In this document: positions 20,394 through 31,966 of the stretch, piece by piece | Layout: each line of letters begins with the position of its first letter | How positions within the stretch are numbered: position 1 is the stretch's first letter | Assembly (NCBI RefSeq): GCF_049243985.1 | Contig: NC_135379.1 | Location: 10,580,501 to 10,644,500 of the forward strand | Length of the DNA: 64,000 nucleotides | Direction of reading: 5' to 3' | From: Paroedura picta | Lineage: Eukaryota; Chordata; Lepidosauria; Squamata; Gekkonidae | Notes under the pieces: model-generated | Databases searched by the model: none | What the model saw: only the letters and a program-made list of their open reading frames with translations | What the model was told of the DNA's origin: nothing | Position numbers and translations under genes: made by a program

Positions 20394-21518
20394 CACTTGG
20401 CACTGTGGTTATTGAACCAAACCAAGAGAAAAAGACCTATCCAATGGCAATACAATAGATATATTCATAAAAAAAAGAAAAGTGTCCTTTTTTGTAGTTT
20501 TCCTTATCTGTTTATTCTGTAGGACTTCTGTCAAAACGGAATCCAGGTAATATCTGTTTTCAGTGAAATTCTTTCCTCAGTGACAAGTCCTCTGAGTCTT
20601 CAATATTTTTATCAGTTCTATAGGTATCAAGAATTTAAACCTTATATATAGTAATAATATAATACTGGCCACAGGCTCACATAGGTATGGGGATACCGGT
20701 CTGTACTGACACATTGGGGACATTGGGGAATGTGTCTTAGATTTGCACTGCAAGGGACAAGCCTCAGAGTAGGGCTACTCCAATAAGAGGGAGAGGAAAC
20801 TGATAACTGCACCTTATGGGTCAGATTTGGGATGCTATGATGGATCATGTTCTCCGCACGCTGAAAGACCATTAATGAAATAGTTATGGATGATCCCACC
20901 TGCACACACTCTTCAGTGGGTTTTAATTAATCAAGTACACATTAGTCATGCACTTTCCTAATGACAACATTAGTTGTAGCTTAGCTTCCCTTTATGTGCA
21001 AAAATTAACCATCAGAGTAGATGACCATATAAATCAATTCGCCTACAGTATGTGAGAAATTTGGCACTTGGGGATTTCCTAAAATGGTTCTCGGGAGAAG
21101 CAAGAAAGAGAGAAGGCTCTTGTTTTATGAACGTGATTCATGACAGCAGTGATGTGGCAGAAGTGTTTATCTTGGACAAATGGAAACATTCACAAAACCC
21201 GTCCAGACATTTACAGCATGAGAGGAGAACTAAATAGCGTTTGCTATTTTATGATGTTGAGTAAGATAAGCCATAGCAAGCATTTTTTGATCGCTGCTTC
21301 TTTTTTCTTTTTTTTTACAATGAGCATCACTTAATATCCGGGCTACTTTTGTAACACAAACATCTGCCTTCTTCTTGCTTTCAAAATGTCCATAAGGCCA
21401 ACAGTGTGTCTCGAACACCCCTGTCAATTTCTTACAATTAATCTATGACTATATTTTTTTTGGGGGGGGGGGGGCAGAAGAAATAGACACTTGAGAGAAA
21501 GAGTGGAGGAGCTTGGGC
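20394..21518. other. No recognised feature apart from a T/G tract
   Basis: A T8G12 run lies at about 21453-21474. No repeat or coding evidence is seen; the overlapping frames at 20642-21427 lack domains. Confidence 0.45.
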
Positions 21519-21712
21519 TAGGGATGCCAGCCTCCAGGTGGGACCTGGGGATCCCCTGGAGTTACAGCTCAACTCCAAACTAAAGACTTCGGTTCCCTTG
21601 GAGAAAGTGGTTGCTTTATACTCCTCACAGCTCCAAATCCTGTCCACTGCAAGCTCTACCCCCAAAGTCACCCAGGTATTTTCCAGTCCAGAGTTGGCAA
21701 CCTTAGCTTGGG
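21519..21712 (-). mobile_element. GGTTGCCA-type MITE, reverse copy
   Basis: GGATGCCAGCCTCCAGGTGG, GATCCCCTGGAGTTACAGCT, TTCCCTTGGAGAAAGTGG, then CACCCAGGTATTTTCCAGTC and AGAGTTGGCAACCTTAGC. Both ends are present, so it is nearly complete. Confidence 0.8.
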
Positions 21713-22974
21713 CAGATGAGGCCAATCCTGCAGGAATATATGACCAGGATGCCAGTTAGAATGGAGCTAGAGCTATATAAGCCCCACTTCTAACTTAGTT
21801 CCTCAGTCCTAGTAATTTGTTTATAGTGAAATATCTAGTGTTGCCTCTCTCTATCTCTCTCTTGTCCCATTGTTCCTGTGTTGGACTTGGTTCCTTGCCT
21901 GACTACAACCACCTTTTCTTCTTATCTCCCTGCAAATCTAGCTTGACCCATTTATGACTGCCTCTGACCCTGTTGGTCCAGCTTGTACTCCAGGAGACTG
22001 GCTTCGTCTGTTCTAATCCCCTGTTGAGTCTGACTTCCATCCTCACTGCAACAATGTCCAACAAGTTCAGCATCTTTGTTTTCCCAATGGTAATCCAAGG
22101 CAACCCTTTCCTTATTTAGAAGAGAAGAAGTGTACTCCAGGGCTGCAGTCCCAAGGAAAGATTCCTGGAGGTAAGTATCAATTGTATCAAATCGAACTAA
22201 CCTCTGGGTAGACCTGCTGAAGATTTCTGCCATGAAAAGCACTGGGGGTTGGGTGCTCAACCTACTTCTTGCTTGTGGTGATCTGGAATATAAACAATCA
22301 AGGCCACTCTGCCAAGGGGTGATTTCAAAATTCTCAGCCCTGCTGGTTCAGTTTGAACATTCCCAATTCAGTTTTGCTTCTTCCTTGTGCAAATTGAACC
22401 CATGACATTTCATAATGTATAGAAATGCCAGGTGAATATGGGATTTCTCCTGAGGGGGAACATCCAAAGATTTCACAAGAAACTCCAGGAGTATGAATAA
22501 CACCAGGGAATTTTTGAAAATGTTTTGTTTGTTTTCCAGGAAGATTCCAGGAAGATTTATATTGTTGCTAAATTTTATCGGAAGTAAATTCCAAGAGAAA
22601 TGTAGGGGTCCTCTGGAATGGGAACACCAAGCAGTCTCTGAGGGAAGCCAGAAGAGTTTCATGAAGGCCATTGAAACTGCTGAATATTCCAGATCTCTGT
22701 GTTTTGTACATGCTAGCCAGCCACATAAGCTTGTTCAAAAACTAGGGCTATTGCTACCTGTCAGGAGTCACATTCACTGTGGTTCTATGCTGCTAGGACA
22801 GTTCCCACTGGGCCATGAAGGGCCTTGCAGATGTAAGAGATGTAGAAGGAGGGGGAGAAGGACCAAGAAGAAACCAACAGGAGGCAGTATTCAGGGATCA
22901 AAATGTCCCCAGGAGATGGAGGGTAGAGATGAAGGCTGTCCAAAAGGTTTTGATAAAAAAAAATGATGCAGAGA
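21713..22974. other. No recognised feature
   Basis: The 157-residue frame at 22493-22966 is the longest here, but its sequence (rich in basic residues near its end) matches no family I know and there is no splice or promoter context. I treat it as chance. Confidence 0.45.
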
Positions 22975-23420
22975 AACTGGGGATGGGCATGAACCAGATG
23001 ACGAACTAATGTTCATCATGAATTTTGGCCAATTCACGTTTTGCCAAGCAATGTTCATGAACTGAAGAACTAGCATGAACCACCATGGATTTTGATGCAG
23101 TTAGTAGCGTTTTGTGAAGAAAGACAGTGCAGCTGTCTGGAAACCCCTGCTTTGTGCTCCCCACAAAAAGCTGCAGGGAACTGAGCCATTTAAACCGAAA
23201 GCTGGCAGGGGCTCCTGGGAATTGTAGTCCATGGACATCTGGAGGGCCGCAGTTTGACTACCCCTGCCAAACGGCTTCTCAGCTGTTTAGAAACCTCTGC
23301 TTTCTGGTCCCCTTGGAAACTTCATGAACCAATATGAACTGGGTCAGTTCATGATCCAGGCTCACAGTTCATATGAGTTCATGGTTTAGCCACGAACCAT
23401 GAACTGAACTGCACAAATGT
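22975..23420. mobile_element. GAAC-rich dispersed element with nested hairpin half
   Basis: Starts GGGGATGGGCATGAACCAG and ends in repeated TTCATG/CATGAA motifs (CACGAACCATGAACTGAACT). The many inverted GTTCATGAAC-like words suggest a DNA element with self-complementary ends. A half hairpin MITE interrupts it. The family is not identified. Confidence 0.5.
23202..23266. mobile_element. Half of a palindromic hAT MITE
   Basis: Only the right arm is present: CTGGCAGGGGCTCCTGGGAA through GCAGTTTGACTACCCCTG. The left arm is missing and no clear duplication partner for the right-flank CCAAACGG is seen. Confidence 0.8.
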
Positions 23421-24114
23421 GGTTTGCAGCCTTCTCTAAGTCCAGCTCCCTTTTCTTAAACCCATCATGCCACCCAGGGGGGCTCAGATGCCTGACCACC
23501 AGTCCAAGGAACAGGGCTTTGTCTGCAGTGGACCAATATGGAAGTGAAGCTACACCAGAAAAAAAAAAGAAATTGAAATGATAATGAAGGGATAGAAACA
23601 TCAAGATAACACTCTATTCATATGATGACAAATCAGGTCTTCTTTTACCAGACTACTCTCCACCTGCCCGAAGTCACTCTCGTCGGCAATGGAGAAGAAA
23701 ATGAAACCATTTGAAAAGCACTTAAGGCAATGGATAATGTGATCAGCACAATGGAGAAAAACATGGGCTTAGCAGAGGCATTCTGAATCGACGCAGTGGG
23801 AACATGCAGCATGAAGCTGTTCAGTGCTTCTTCCATATATTAGACACATTGCAGGCGAGCCCCCTCTATCCATATCACAGCCACACAGAAAGAGCAGAAG
23901 TGAGTCAGGCATTTGCATGATTCTGTAGCAAGCAATTTCAAATTTCAGGAGAGGGGGGAACTGTATAAAGCCAGAAGGATCGGGCTGGAGAACTAGACTA
24001 GAACTAGACTAGACTAGAACAGCCTTCTCTATAACAGTATTACAGGTTTCTGTCAAGGCCTCTCTACCAACCAACTTCTCCGGAGCCATTTCATTGATAT
24101 GGGCAGGAGAGATC
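23421..24114. other. No recognised feature
   Basis: A small tandem ACTAGACTAGA cluster at 23993-24017 is the only structure noted. Confidence 0.4.
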
Positions 24115-24122
24115 CTATAGAG

Positions 24123-24247
24123 CAGGGGTAGTCAACCTGTGGTCCTCCAGATGTCCATGGGCTACAATTCCCATGAGCAAACCCTGCAGGGGCTCATGGG
24201 AATTGTAGTTCATTGACATCTGGAGGACCACAGGTTGACTACCCCTG
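24123..24247. mobile_element. Palindromic hAT MITE, GTAGTCAACC subfamily
   Basis: CAGGGGTAGTCAACCTGTGG to CCACAGGTTGACTACCCCTG with a shortened centre (GAGCAAACCCTGCAGGGGCT). The flanks CTATAGAG (24115-24122) and CTATAGGG (24248-24255) agree at 7 of 8 positions. Confidence 0.92.
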
Positions 24248-24255
24248 CTATAGGG

Positions 24256-24490
24256 GAAGAAGAAGAAGAAGAAGAGAAGAAGAAGAAGAAGAAGAAGAAG
24301 AAGAAGAAGAAGAAGAAGAAGAAAAGAGCAGAGAGGAGGAGGAGTTGGTTTTATACCTGCTTTTTCACTACCTGAAGGAGGTCTAACAGGACTGCAAGGT
24401 CACCCAGCTGGCTGCCATGTGGAGAACTGGGGGATTAAACCTGCCTCTTCAAATTAGAGGCTGCTGCTCTTAACCACTACATCAAGCTGA
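24256..24490 (-). mobile_element. CORE-type SINE with (GAA)n tail, internally shortened
   Basis: GAA tract at 24256-24322, then GAGTTGGTTTTATACCTGC, an abrupt join CTGAAGGAGGTCTAACAGG that skips the middle of the consensus, CAAGGTCACCCAGCTGGCTG and the head complement CTTAACCACTACATCAAGCTG. The missing block is about 100 bp. Confidence 0.8.
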
Positions 24491-24648
24491 TTCTTCCCAC
24501 AGAAAGCAGTATACTACACCTGGGGAACCAGGTATATTTTGAGGGTGTGGAAAGAAGCCTGCATGATGCAGCATTTCCTAAGAAACTGGACCTAAGGGCC
24601 TCACAATGTGGAGTTATGGATCATTGTGATATTAGTGGCCACTTGCCC

Positions 24649-24650
<2 letters not shown>

Positions 24651-24731
<81 letters not shown>
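24651..24731. repeat. (TTA)n microsatellite
   Basis: 81 bp of uninterrupted ATT/TTA. It may be the tail of a minus-strand LINE remnant, since TATGTATAGCCTGCCACTCC follows at 24731. Poly-isoleucine frames through it are artefacts. Confidence 0.95.
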
Positions 24732-24733
<2 letters not shown>

Positions 24734-26118
24734 GTATAGCCTGCCACTCCCAGCCAAGCATAATAATGACAACAACAGCCAAAACAACAACAATAAAATC
24801 CCCCAAATCTCTTTCCTTTGGGAGGTTAGTGGCCAAAGAGGGTGGAAGGTGGATAGAGAGAACTTCCCTCTTCCATAATATAAGAACTTAGAAAGGGGCA
24901 TCCAATTGAGTGGATGAGCGAAAGATATAGGGCAAATATAATGAAATACTTCTTGAGTCATTATTTGTGGGATTCACTTCCATATGATGGACACTAACAT
25001 CGATGGCTTTTAAAGGGTGTGATCTGAGATTCTGGAGAGCCCATGGCAACCAGAATATACAATACTGGCCTTGACCGACCAATGCTTTAACTCAGTATAA
25101 CTCAACTGCATCTGTTCTAGATGCGGGACTATGTTTGTGCAGCCCTGGCAGCTTTGCTAATGGATCGGGACCAGTTTGTATATGTTTGTAGAACCTCCTA
25201 TATATAGCTCTCCATTCCGTTCATTTGGAGACGAAGAGACTCCTTTGCCTTTGAGAACTTTTTGCTCATATTTCTTCCTCTTCTGAGAAGCCCACTGTGC
25301 TTGACAATGTAAATGTTGAAAAGGTTGGAGATTTCAGATCCTTAAGTTTCCTAGGGGGGAGGAAAAAAATTGCGTTATTCCTTCCCCGTTACAAAGAGAG
25401 AGACGATTACCAAGCGCTCCATGCTGTTTGACATTCTTCCTGCTTGTGTTTTCGGTGACAGTTGATGGCTGCAATTTGCAGGGCATTTGGAGATGCAAGG
25501 TGAGGGGCCTATTATGATGTCTGGCCTTATTAAGGCTCCTCAGAAATAGGAACGCGATAGATGTCCTCATAATGGGCCTAAATGGGGTATAATTCTATAA
25601 GGCCTTGATGTGAAGACTGCTAGGAGTGAACTCATTTAATCGGCTCATAAAGAAGAGATGTCGGTGTGCAGTAACCTTCACGGGAGGAAAGATAATGAAC
25701 AGCATCGCAAAAAGTAGTTGAGCTCTCCACAGTTTACTTTGGTTATCAAGGCTTCCCCATAAACAGGCCCCGTTTCTCAGGAACAGCCCTCGTTTTCTGA
25801 CATCTTTTGTTTCCATTAGTCTTTGAGAGAGATTTGGGGGGTCCCTTTTGAAATATTGCTAGTGTCCAGTTTGTAGGGGGGAAAAGATCATTGTGGCTCC
25901 CTCTGCATGATCTCCTGAAGTAAAAGTTCTGAACTGGAAGGTGGACAATGCCTTATTTCTAATCCTAAGTTTGTTTGGACGAAATGTTCCAAGTTTGGGC
26001 CAATTTTTCCACACGCTTATACATTTTTTTCTACGTATCCTGATACAAAACAGTCTCGACTACTGTGCTCCTCACAACAGGGTTTCTGCACAGTCACTTC
26101 CAGCTGGAGAATGTGATC
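24732..26118. other. No recognised feature
   Basis: Apart from the possible LINE-tail remnant just after the TTA tract, no repeat family or exon-like frame is evident. Confidence 0.45.
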
Positions 26119-26126
26119 TATTAAGG

Positions 26127-26247
26127 CAGGGGTAGTCAACCTGTGGTCCTCCAGATGTTCATGGCCTACAATTCCCATGAGCCCCTGCCAGGCTCATGGG
26201 AATTGTACTCCATGAACATCTGAAGGACCACAGGTTGACTACCCCTG
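26127..26247. mobile_element. Palindromic hAT MITE with perfect 8-bp duplication
   Basis: Outer arms are as in the 4517 copy. TATTAAGG at 26119-26126 and 26248-26255 is a perfect duplication. The central loop is reduced to GCCCCTGCCAGGCTC, giving a nearly loopless hairpin. Confidence 0.95.
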
Positions 26248-26329
26248 TATTAAGGTGCTAGGCTACATCTGTGGCCTCTTAGTTGTTCACTCACTCTTCA
26301 GAGGACAGCTCATTACAGCTCACCCTTGG

Positions 26330-26586
26330 GTCCTTTGGGTTGCTGCTGTGCTATTGTGGAATAACCTGATGGAAGTAGTGAGATGGGCACCTGGCATTAC
26401 AGCTTTCCTCAAGGCAGTGGACAGAGTCATGGGGCAGCTTGAAGGTTATAAGTATGAGCTCTATCTTATTTATATTATCTATATCAGGGGGGTGTTCTGA
26501 TTATTTTAATAGTTTATTTGTTTGCTTAGCATTTGAGGTTGTTACCTACCTTGGGTCTTGGCAGTGTCAGAAGGAAGGGAGAGTAT
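26330..26586 (+). mobile_element. L2-like LINE 3' fragment
   Basis: The frame VLLWNNLMEVVRWAPGITAF (about 26347-26406) matches the WNxLP..vR..pgi..F C-terminal motif of L2-like ORF2. A 3'UTR follows with GTTGTTACCTACCTTGGGTC. It is 5'-truncated. The GAA tract that follows belongs to the next SINE. Confidence 0.6.
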
Positions 26587-26696
26587 AGAAGAAGAAGAAG
26601 AAGAAGAAGAAGAAGAAGAAGAAGAAGAAGAAGAAGAAGAAGAAGAAGAAGAAGAAGAAGAAGAAGAAGAAGAAGAAGAAGAAGAAGAAGAAGAAG
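26587..26696. repeat. (GAA)n microsatellite, SINE tail
   Basis: About 110 bp of pure GAA adjoining a young CORE SINE. The poly-Arg and poly-Ser frames are translations of this tract. Confidence 0.95.
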
Positions 26697-26957
26697 AGTT
26701 GGTTCTCATATGGCACTTTTCTCTACCCAAATGAGGCTCAAAGCAGCTTACAGTTGCCTTCCCTTTCCTCTTCCCACAACAGACACCTTGTGAGGTGGGT
26801 GAGGTTGAGAGAGCCCTGATATTACTGCTTGGTCAGGACAGTTTTTATCAGTGCTGTGGCAAGCCCAAGGTCACCCAGCTGGCTGCATGTGGGGGAGTGC
26901 AGAATCGAACCCGGCATGCCAGATTAGAAGTCCGCACTCCTAACCACTATACCAAAT
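26697..26957 (-). mobile_element. CORE-type SINE, young subfamily
   Basis: GTTGGTTCTCATATGGCACT through the CAGTGCTGTGGCAAGCCCAA subfamily block to CTAACCACTATACCAAATTA, where the expected ACTGGCTCT head is replaced. It is otherwise full length. Confidence 0.9.
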
Positions 26958-27874
26958 TAACTGTACATGCACACCACTTGGATATCACCCATATACAGTT
27001 GGTACAAAAATAGTGTTTAACCGTAATGTTGTAAGACAAAAAGAGTCATCCACAGTATCAGTGAAAATGAAGTGAGCTGAAGCTGTTATCAACAACCACA
27101 GGTGGAATAAAAAAGAAACAAAAAAAAATGATCACAGCTCATTCCAATGACTTTACTCTTATTGAGACAAATGAAACCTTAATGGTCATCAAATAGCGTG
27201 TGTGGTTTTTTTTTGGGGGGGGGGGGCTGACAGCACTTGGTCACAAGTAATGTTAGCTGTAGCAAGGTCTCAGGAGCCCAGATATGATTTTATATCCAGG
27301 AATGATTCCCTTCCGGAATGGAAGATTCCTCTCTGTGGGTAGAGCGTGTAATCTACTCATGGAAGGAGTCCTTCCACTCGTATGAGGGCATATGGGATCC
27401 AACCTCATTTGTCTACATTTATGATCATTATTTAAGGCTCTAGAGTTTTTAATATAGAAACCTTTGCAATACACAATTCTTAGAAACATGTCCACTAAGG
27501 GTCCAAAACCTTTCTCTCGTTCCAAATAAGATCATATTGAATAGTGATGTAGTTGTCCCAGTTGCATCATCTTTATTGGGACTCATGATGTAGTTGTTTC
27601 TCTGCTTGTACCAGCAGAAAAGTAACCTTTGAACCCTACCAGAGGCCTTGGGAAGTGTAGGGTCTTCAATGGCATATATATTGTAAGTCCTATCTCCTGT
27701 CTTCCAGAAAGCTGGCTGACAGGAGTCCATGGAAGAAGGATGAAATCTGTGAAATCTTCATCCAAACTGGTTGGAAGACCACTAGACTCCAACTTTGTTC
27801 CAAAGTTCAATCCCAGCCATAATTGCATTTCCCATGGCTACAAATAAAGAATTTGCAGGACAATAAAATAAAGA
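26958..27874. other. No recognised feature apart from a T/G tract
   Basis: A T8G10 run lies at about 27207-27226. The overlapping opposite-strand frames at 27253-27847 show no domains. Confidence 0.45.
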
Positions 27875-28160
27875 GAGCCAGTTTGGTGTAGTGGTTAGGA
27901 GTGCGGACTTCTAATCTGGCATGCCAGGTTCGATTCTGCGCTCCCCCACATGCAACCAGCTGGGTGACCTTGGGCTCGCCACGGCACTGATAAAACTGTT
28001 CTGACCAGGCAGTGATATCAGGGCTCTCTCAGCCTCACCCACCTCACAGGGTTTCTGTTGTGGGGAGAGGAATGGGAAGGCGACTGTAAGCCGCTTTGAG
28101 CCTCCTTCAGGTAGGGAAAAGCAGCATATAAGAACCAACTCTTCTTCTTCTTCTTCTTCT
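27875..28160 (+). mobile_element. CORE-type SINE, young subfamily, full length
   Basis: Complete plus-strand copy: AGAGAGCCAGTTTGGTGTAG head with box A-like and box B GGTTCGATTCTGC, CAGCTGGGTGACCTTGGGCT, GGCACTGATAAAACTGTTCT, GTAAGCCGCTTTGAGCCTCC, GCAGCATATAAGAACCAACT and a short (CTT)n tail. It is a good reference copy for the subfamily. Confidence 0.93.
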
Positions 28161-28972
28161 AAATGAAAATGCTAGAGAACAAAATTCAGTGATGATGAAT
28201 GCATGTCACATTTAGGTACACACGCTGTGAACAGGAGTTGTGTGGTACCATTTCCCGTTGATGCTGCTGAGTGGGAAAGGAACCATTAAGGCAAGTATTT
28301 TAAGTGAATGGCACTTATCTTGCAAGTGTGTCAGGTTTAAAAAAAAAAAAGCACAAGCAGGCCAAACAAACAGCTCCAGAAAGCTCTTCTTTGTGCAAAT
28401 GGCATTCCAGTCAGTGTTGGGTAAATATTAGCATGATTAATCCAGACAATAAACCATTAAGAATCCAAACAATGTGAACATTCCATTGGATATTAAAAAG
28501 TGGAAGGGAAGGAATGCTTTGGCCTTTCATAAACAGGTTCTTGTAAACAAAATGGCAGTTTCAGGCTAAAGAAGTAGCAATTCATTAAGTTCAAGGTTTA
28601 GGTTTTGTTCTTGGGTGCAGTCAGGTCCTTTTTTAAAAAAAATATTTTCTTAATTAAAACCCCCAAATCTTCTCTTCTCTTCCAATTGGGTGTTACAACT
28701 GTTGATTAAAAAAATACCACAGCTATGCCTTCAGTGCTTTTAAATTTTTCCCCCAGAACGTGAGGTTTCACAGACTACCGCTGGCCGGCAGAACTGAGCA
28801 CAATCAGGTCAAGGGTCAAGCCATGGAAGTCAGCTCTGCACCTGCCCCCCCCTCCAAACAGGTAGGGTCAAACCTATCATTTGTCACCTCAGCAAGGCAA
28901 AAAACATCATGATATCTACAGTGTTCCGAAAGGAAATTCTGCTTGTGGTAATCTAGGAACAGTTTAAATTAA
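28161..28972. other. No recognised feature
   Basis: An A12 run at about 28340-28351 and AT-rich sequence; nothing else is supported. Confidence 0.45.
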
Positions 28973-28973
28973 G

Positions 28974-29036
28974 AGAGCCAGTTTGGTGTAGTGGTTAGGA
29001 GTGTGGACTTCTAATCTGGCATGCCGGGTTCGATTC
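28974..29036 (+). mobile_element. CORE-type SINE, tRNA head only
   Basis: 63 bp identical in layout to the head of the 27875 copy (GAGAGCCAGTTTGGTGTAGT to GGGTTCGATTC), then an abrupt change. Losing the 3' part is opposite to normal 5' truncation, so a later deletion or break is likely. Confidence 0.85.
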
Positions 29037-30349
29037 ATTAGAGGCCCAGGTGGTCCAGGCCAGTGCATACAGGAAGAGCCAGGTCTCCTCACCCCACCCA
29101 CCCACACACGGTGTCCCCACAGGGACACAAAATGCCCCGTTTGGCTTTACGGTGCTGCAGAGCCAAACAGGGCATTTCTGCACACACACACACACCATGA
29201 TGTTGGGATAGTGACATGCTGCTATCCCACCATCCTGTGGTGAGACCCCATGTCCCTCACCATCCTGCTACTGCTGCTGCTGCCACCACAAGGCACAACT
29301 GAACCTTCCAGCCCCATAGTTGCGCATGCGCATGCACATGCGCAACTCTGGGGTGGACTATGTGCATCAGGGGATCCTGGGAAACATTGGTGCATCCTGG
29401 AAAACATTGCCTGCAGGGTTTCTGCCATTAGCATATCATTTTGAGTATTTGTTGCAGCACAAACAGACCTCATGTGAATACGGATACTAACATTATGGTC
29501 AGGCAAAACTAAGACCTGTCATGCCAATGGATGGGTCCACATGAATGTACACACCCAAACAACTTGATGATTGATCAGTTCCTAGTACCTGAGAAGAGCA
29601 AGCAGGAACCTAACTTCTTCTATCATGTGTTCAGGAATTCCCTCCCATCAGAGGAAAATTCTGGTGGATCCAAGTCATAGGAACAGCTCTCAAGATCTGT
29701 GAGCAAGTGGTAACCCTGTGGGCAGGGGGATGGTTGCTTCAGACACTCAATTTCTATGCTCAGCATTTGAATGGCAAATTGTAAAAAGCTTGTTTTGAAT
29801 ACGGAAGAGACCTCATGCTGATAAACGACCATTTGTCTTAATTATGAGTACTCAGGGCGGGGGGGGGGGGGGCGGGAAGTAAAAATGAAAAGGGGAGTGT
29901 GCATTCGATAATATATTTTTCCTTGAACATGCCATGGGGGAAAGAAGAAGAGATTGTTGCTTGCAGTTAAGGACTGCACAGTCTTTAAAATTTGCAGGGG
30001 GTTTCCCCTCTTCTAATTATATAACAGCAGGTTAGATTGTTCCCAATGATAATCCCCAGATCCCTGGGGTGCATCTGTGTGTGTGGGTTGGAAAGTCATT
30101 TGCATAGTGAAAAATGGACTGGAACAAGTCCAGGCAAGCCGGGTTTGCATAGATTCACCCACAGCGCTGCATGAGGCTGTCCCCTGGGACTTGCACCTTC
30201 TCCATTTCCTGACCCTAGTCAAAACAGAGCCCATAACCAGGAACCTGGTTTGCTACATGGGAACCGAGGCACGTCTCCTAATGCTCTGCCTCCTCAAAAA
30301 ACAGACTGAAGACTTCAGGTTAAAGGAAATAGTCCCTTCTTGTAAGAAC
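29037..30349. other. Unrecognised sequence with a short palindrome
   Basis: AATGCCCCGTTTGGCTTTAC (29130) and AGAGCCAAACAGGGCATTT (29159) form an inverted pair, followed by (CA)n at 29178-29195. GCGCATGCGCATGCACATGC occurs near 29324. A G14 run lies at about 29857-29872. No coding evidence. Confidence 0.5.
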
Positions 30350-30357
30350 CCATAGCA

Positions 30358-30637
30358 CAGTAGTTCTCAACCTGGGGGTCAGGACTCCTTTGGGGGTCAA
30401 ACGACCCTTTCACAGAGGTCGTGGCAGGGTGAGCAGCTTGGCAGGGGGTGCGCCACTGTTGCCCCTCCTCCTGAAGGCACCCACCAATTATATATACATT
30501 TTATAACCAATTTATATACAAGCATGAACAATGGATCTTCACACCATTGGTCAGTTTTGGTTTAATTTCTGTGAAAGAACCCTTGCATAATTTTATGGTT
30601 GGGTCACCACAACACGAGGAACTGTATTAAACCACTG
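30358..30637. mobile_element. SPIN-like non-autonomous hAT element
   Basis: The left end CAGTAGTTCTCAACCTGGGG continues with TTTGGGGGTCAAACGACCCT. The right end carries AATTTTATGGTTGGGTCACC and ACACGAGGAACTGTATTAAA then CCACTG. These are the two terminal regions of SPIN-family hAT transposons. The flanks CCATAGCA (30350-30357) and CCTTAGCA (30638-30645) match 7 of 8. The 280-bp element is internally deleted and codes for nothing. Identity to true SPIN, rather than a close relative, needs an alignment. Confidence 0.75.
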
Positions 30638-30645
30638 CCTTAGCA

Positions 30646-31157
30646 GGAAATGTAGGGGGAATGTATTAGACTGGGAATGGGGTTATCCATGATGGGTTTA
30701 ATATTTTGTATCTCACACTGTCAACTTTTTCATCCTCTCAAGAGGCTAATGAATTAGTTACTCCCCATCTGGTTGTTTCACATAGGCTATTATAGCACTG
30801 GCCATGTGCACACTATATTTAAGGGTTGGTTATTGTCAGTGTGGGTTGGTGCAACAGCATGGGGCAGGCCCTGAAAAGTGAAAGAAATTTAAGACCACGG
30901 ATCTCCCTGGGGTCACTGACCCCACTGGAATCCTCAGTTTACCTCAGTCTCTAAGTGAAGCTTCATGCAAAACCTTGGCTGAACATAGTAGAAGAGAAAG
31001 GGAGAGGGAAAACTACAATAAATAACTAGCAGTTCTGCAGCTGCTACAGTCACTTGGAGACTTCACAGCACTCAGAGCTTTGTCCTTGGACGCTGGTCAC
31101 GGAAGCTGGCTAACTCCTATGAAAGCAGCCAATGACTCCGTTATTTATTTATTTAGC
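30646..31157. other. No recognised feature
   Basis: No repeat or exon is recognised; a short TTTATTTATTTA lies at 31142-31154 beside the next SINE and is probably its tail. Confidence 0.4.
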
Positions 31158-31345
31158 CATCAAGCTGAGGCCAACTGACGGTGACCCTGTTGGGTTTTCA
31201 AGGCAAAAGATGTTCTGAGGTGGTGTGCCATTGCCTGCCCCTGCAGCACAACCCTGGTATCGACTGGTCTCCCATCCAAAGACTGACCTGGGGCCATTCT
31301 TGCTTAGCCTCCAAGATCTGATGAGAGCAAGGCAATCCTGGGCTG
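31158..31345 (-). mobile_element. 5S-rRNA-derived SINE
   Basis: The minus strand carries CTTTGGATGGGAGACCAGTC (31264-31283) preceded by AGATCTTGGAGGCTAAGCAA-type sequence. The linker is GGCAATGGCACACCACCTCA and the tail AAAACCCAACAGGGTCACCG. Both the 5S part and the tail are clear. Confidence 0.8.
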
Positions 31346-31966
31346 TCCAGCACAGGCCATCTTGGCCACCAACCTCCCAAAGTTTCCACCATCCCAAATC
31401 ATCCCAAATGAGCCTGTTATTATAAAGCTGGATTCATGCAAACCAATTCTCCTGTCACAGGAATCCATGCATGCCTGAGAATCTAGACTTTTATGTTCAA
31501 GCATTTGCTCCAGCCCTGCAGCAAGATCATTTTTCCTCATTCGAAGCTCCAGAGCAAATGACACTACCCATCTGGCATAAATTCCAAATGAATTCTGCAT
31601 ACACCTTTGGAGCTTTTAAAAATATATATTTTAATGCATTCAATCGATAACTTAAAAAAAAAACCCAAGCGTGCTTCAGCAATCCACTTCAAGGAGATAA
31701 TCGTATGCAGGACATGACCTGAGGCTGCAAAAAGGAAACTAAGTGAATAATGTTTCATAAAAAACACTCCTCATTTTCTGTCTGAAACAAAATAGACTCA
31801 AGTTTCTTGTCCACCTGACTTCCATCAATTGTATATTGTGAGTAGTATACTCTCCAGAGAAGGAAATGTATATTTTTCCTCTCACTTTTTAATGACATTA
31901 ATACCTGGCAGTATTATTGAGGTGTGTGATTCCCTACAACAAGGTCTTTCAACTGGGGCTAGGAGA
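31346..31966. other. No recognised feature
   Basis: AT-rich unique-looking sequence; nothing supported. Confidence 0.4.

Noticed and set aside
20077-20403. Frames containing GAPGNCSPWTSGGPQFDYPC-like sequence, also at 18801, 23127 and 50170
   Set aside because: They are readings through the palindromic hAT MITE, found wherever that element occurs.
22493-22966. 157-residue open frame as a possible exon
   Set aside because: No domain, no conserved motif, no splice or promoter support, and its length is within chance expectation for a 64-kb window.
24547-24891. Poly-Ile, poly-Arg, poly-Ser and poly-Lys frames at 24547, 26533, 41598 and similar
   Set aside because: Direct translations of microsatellites.
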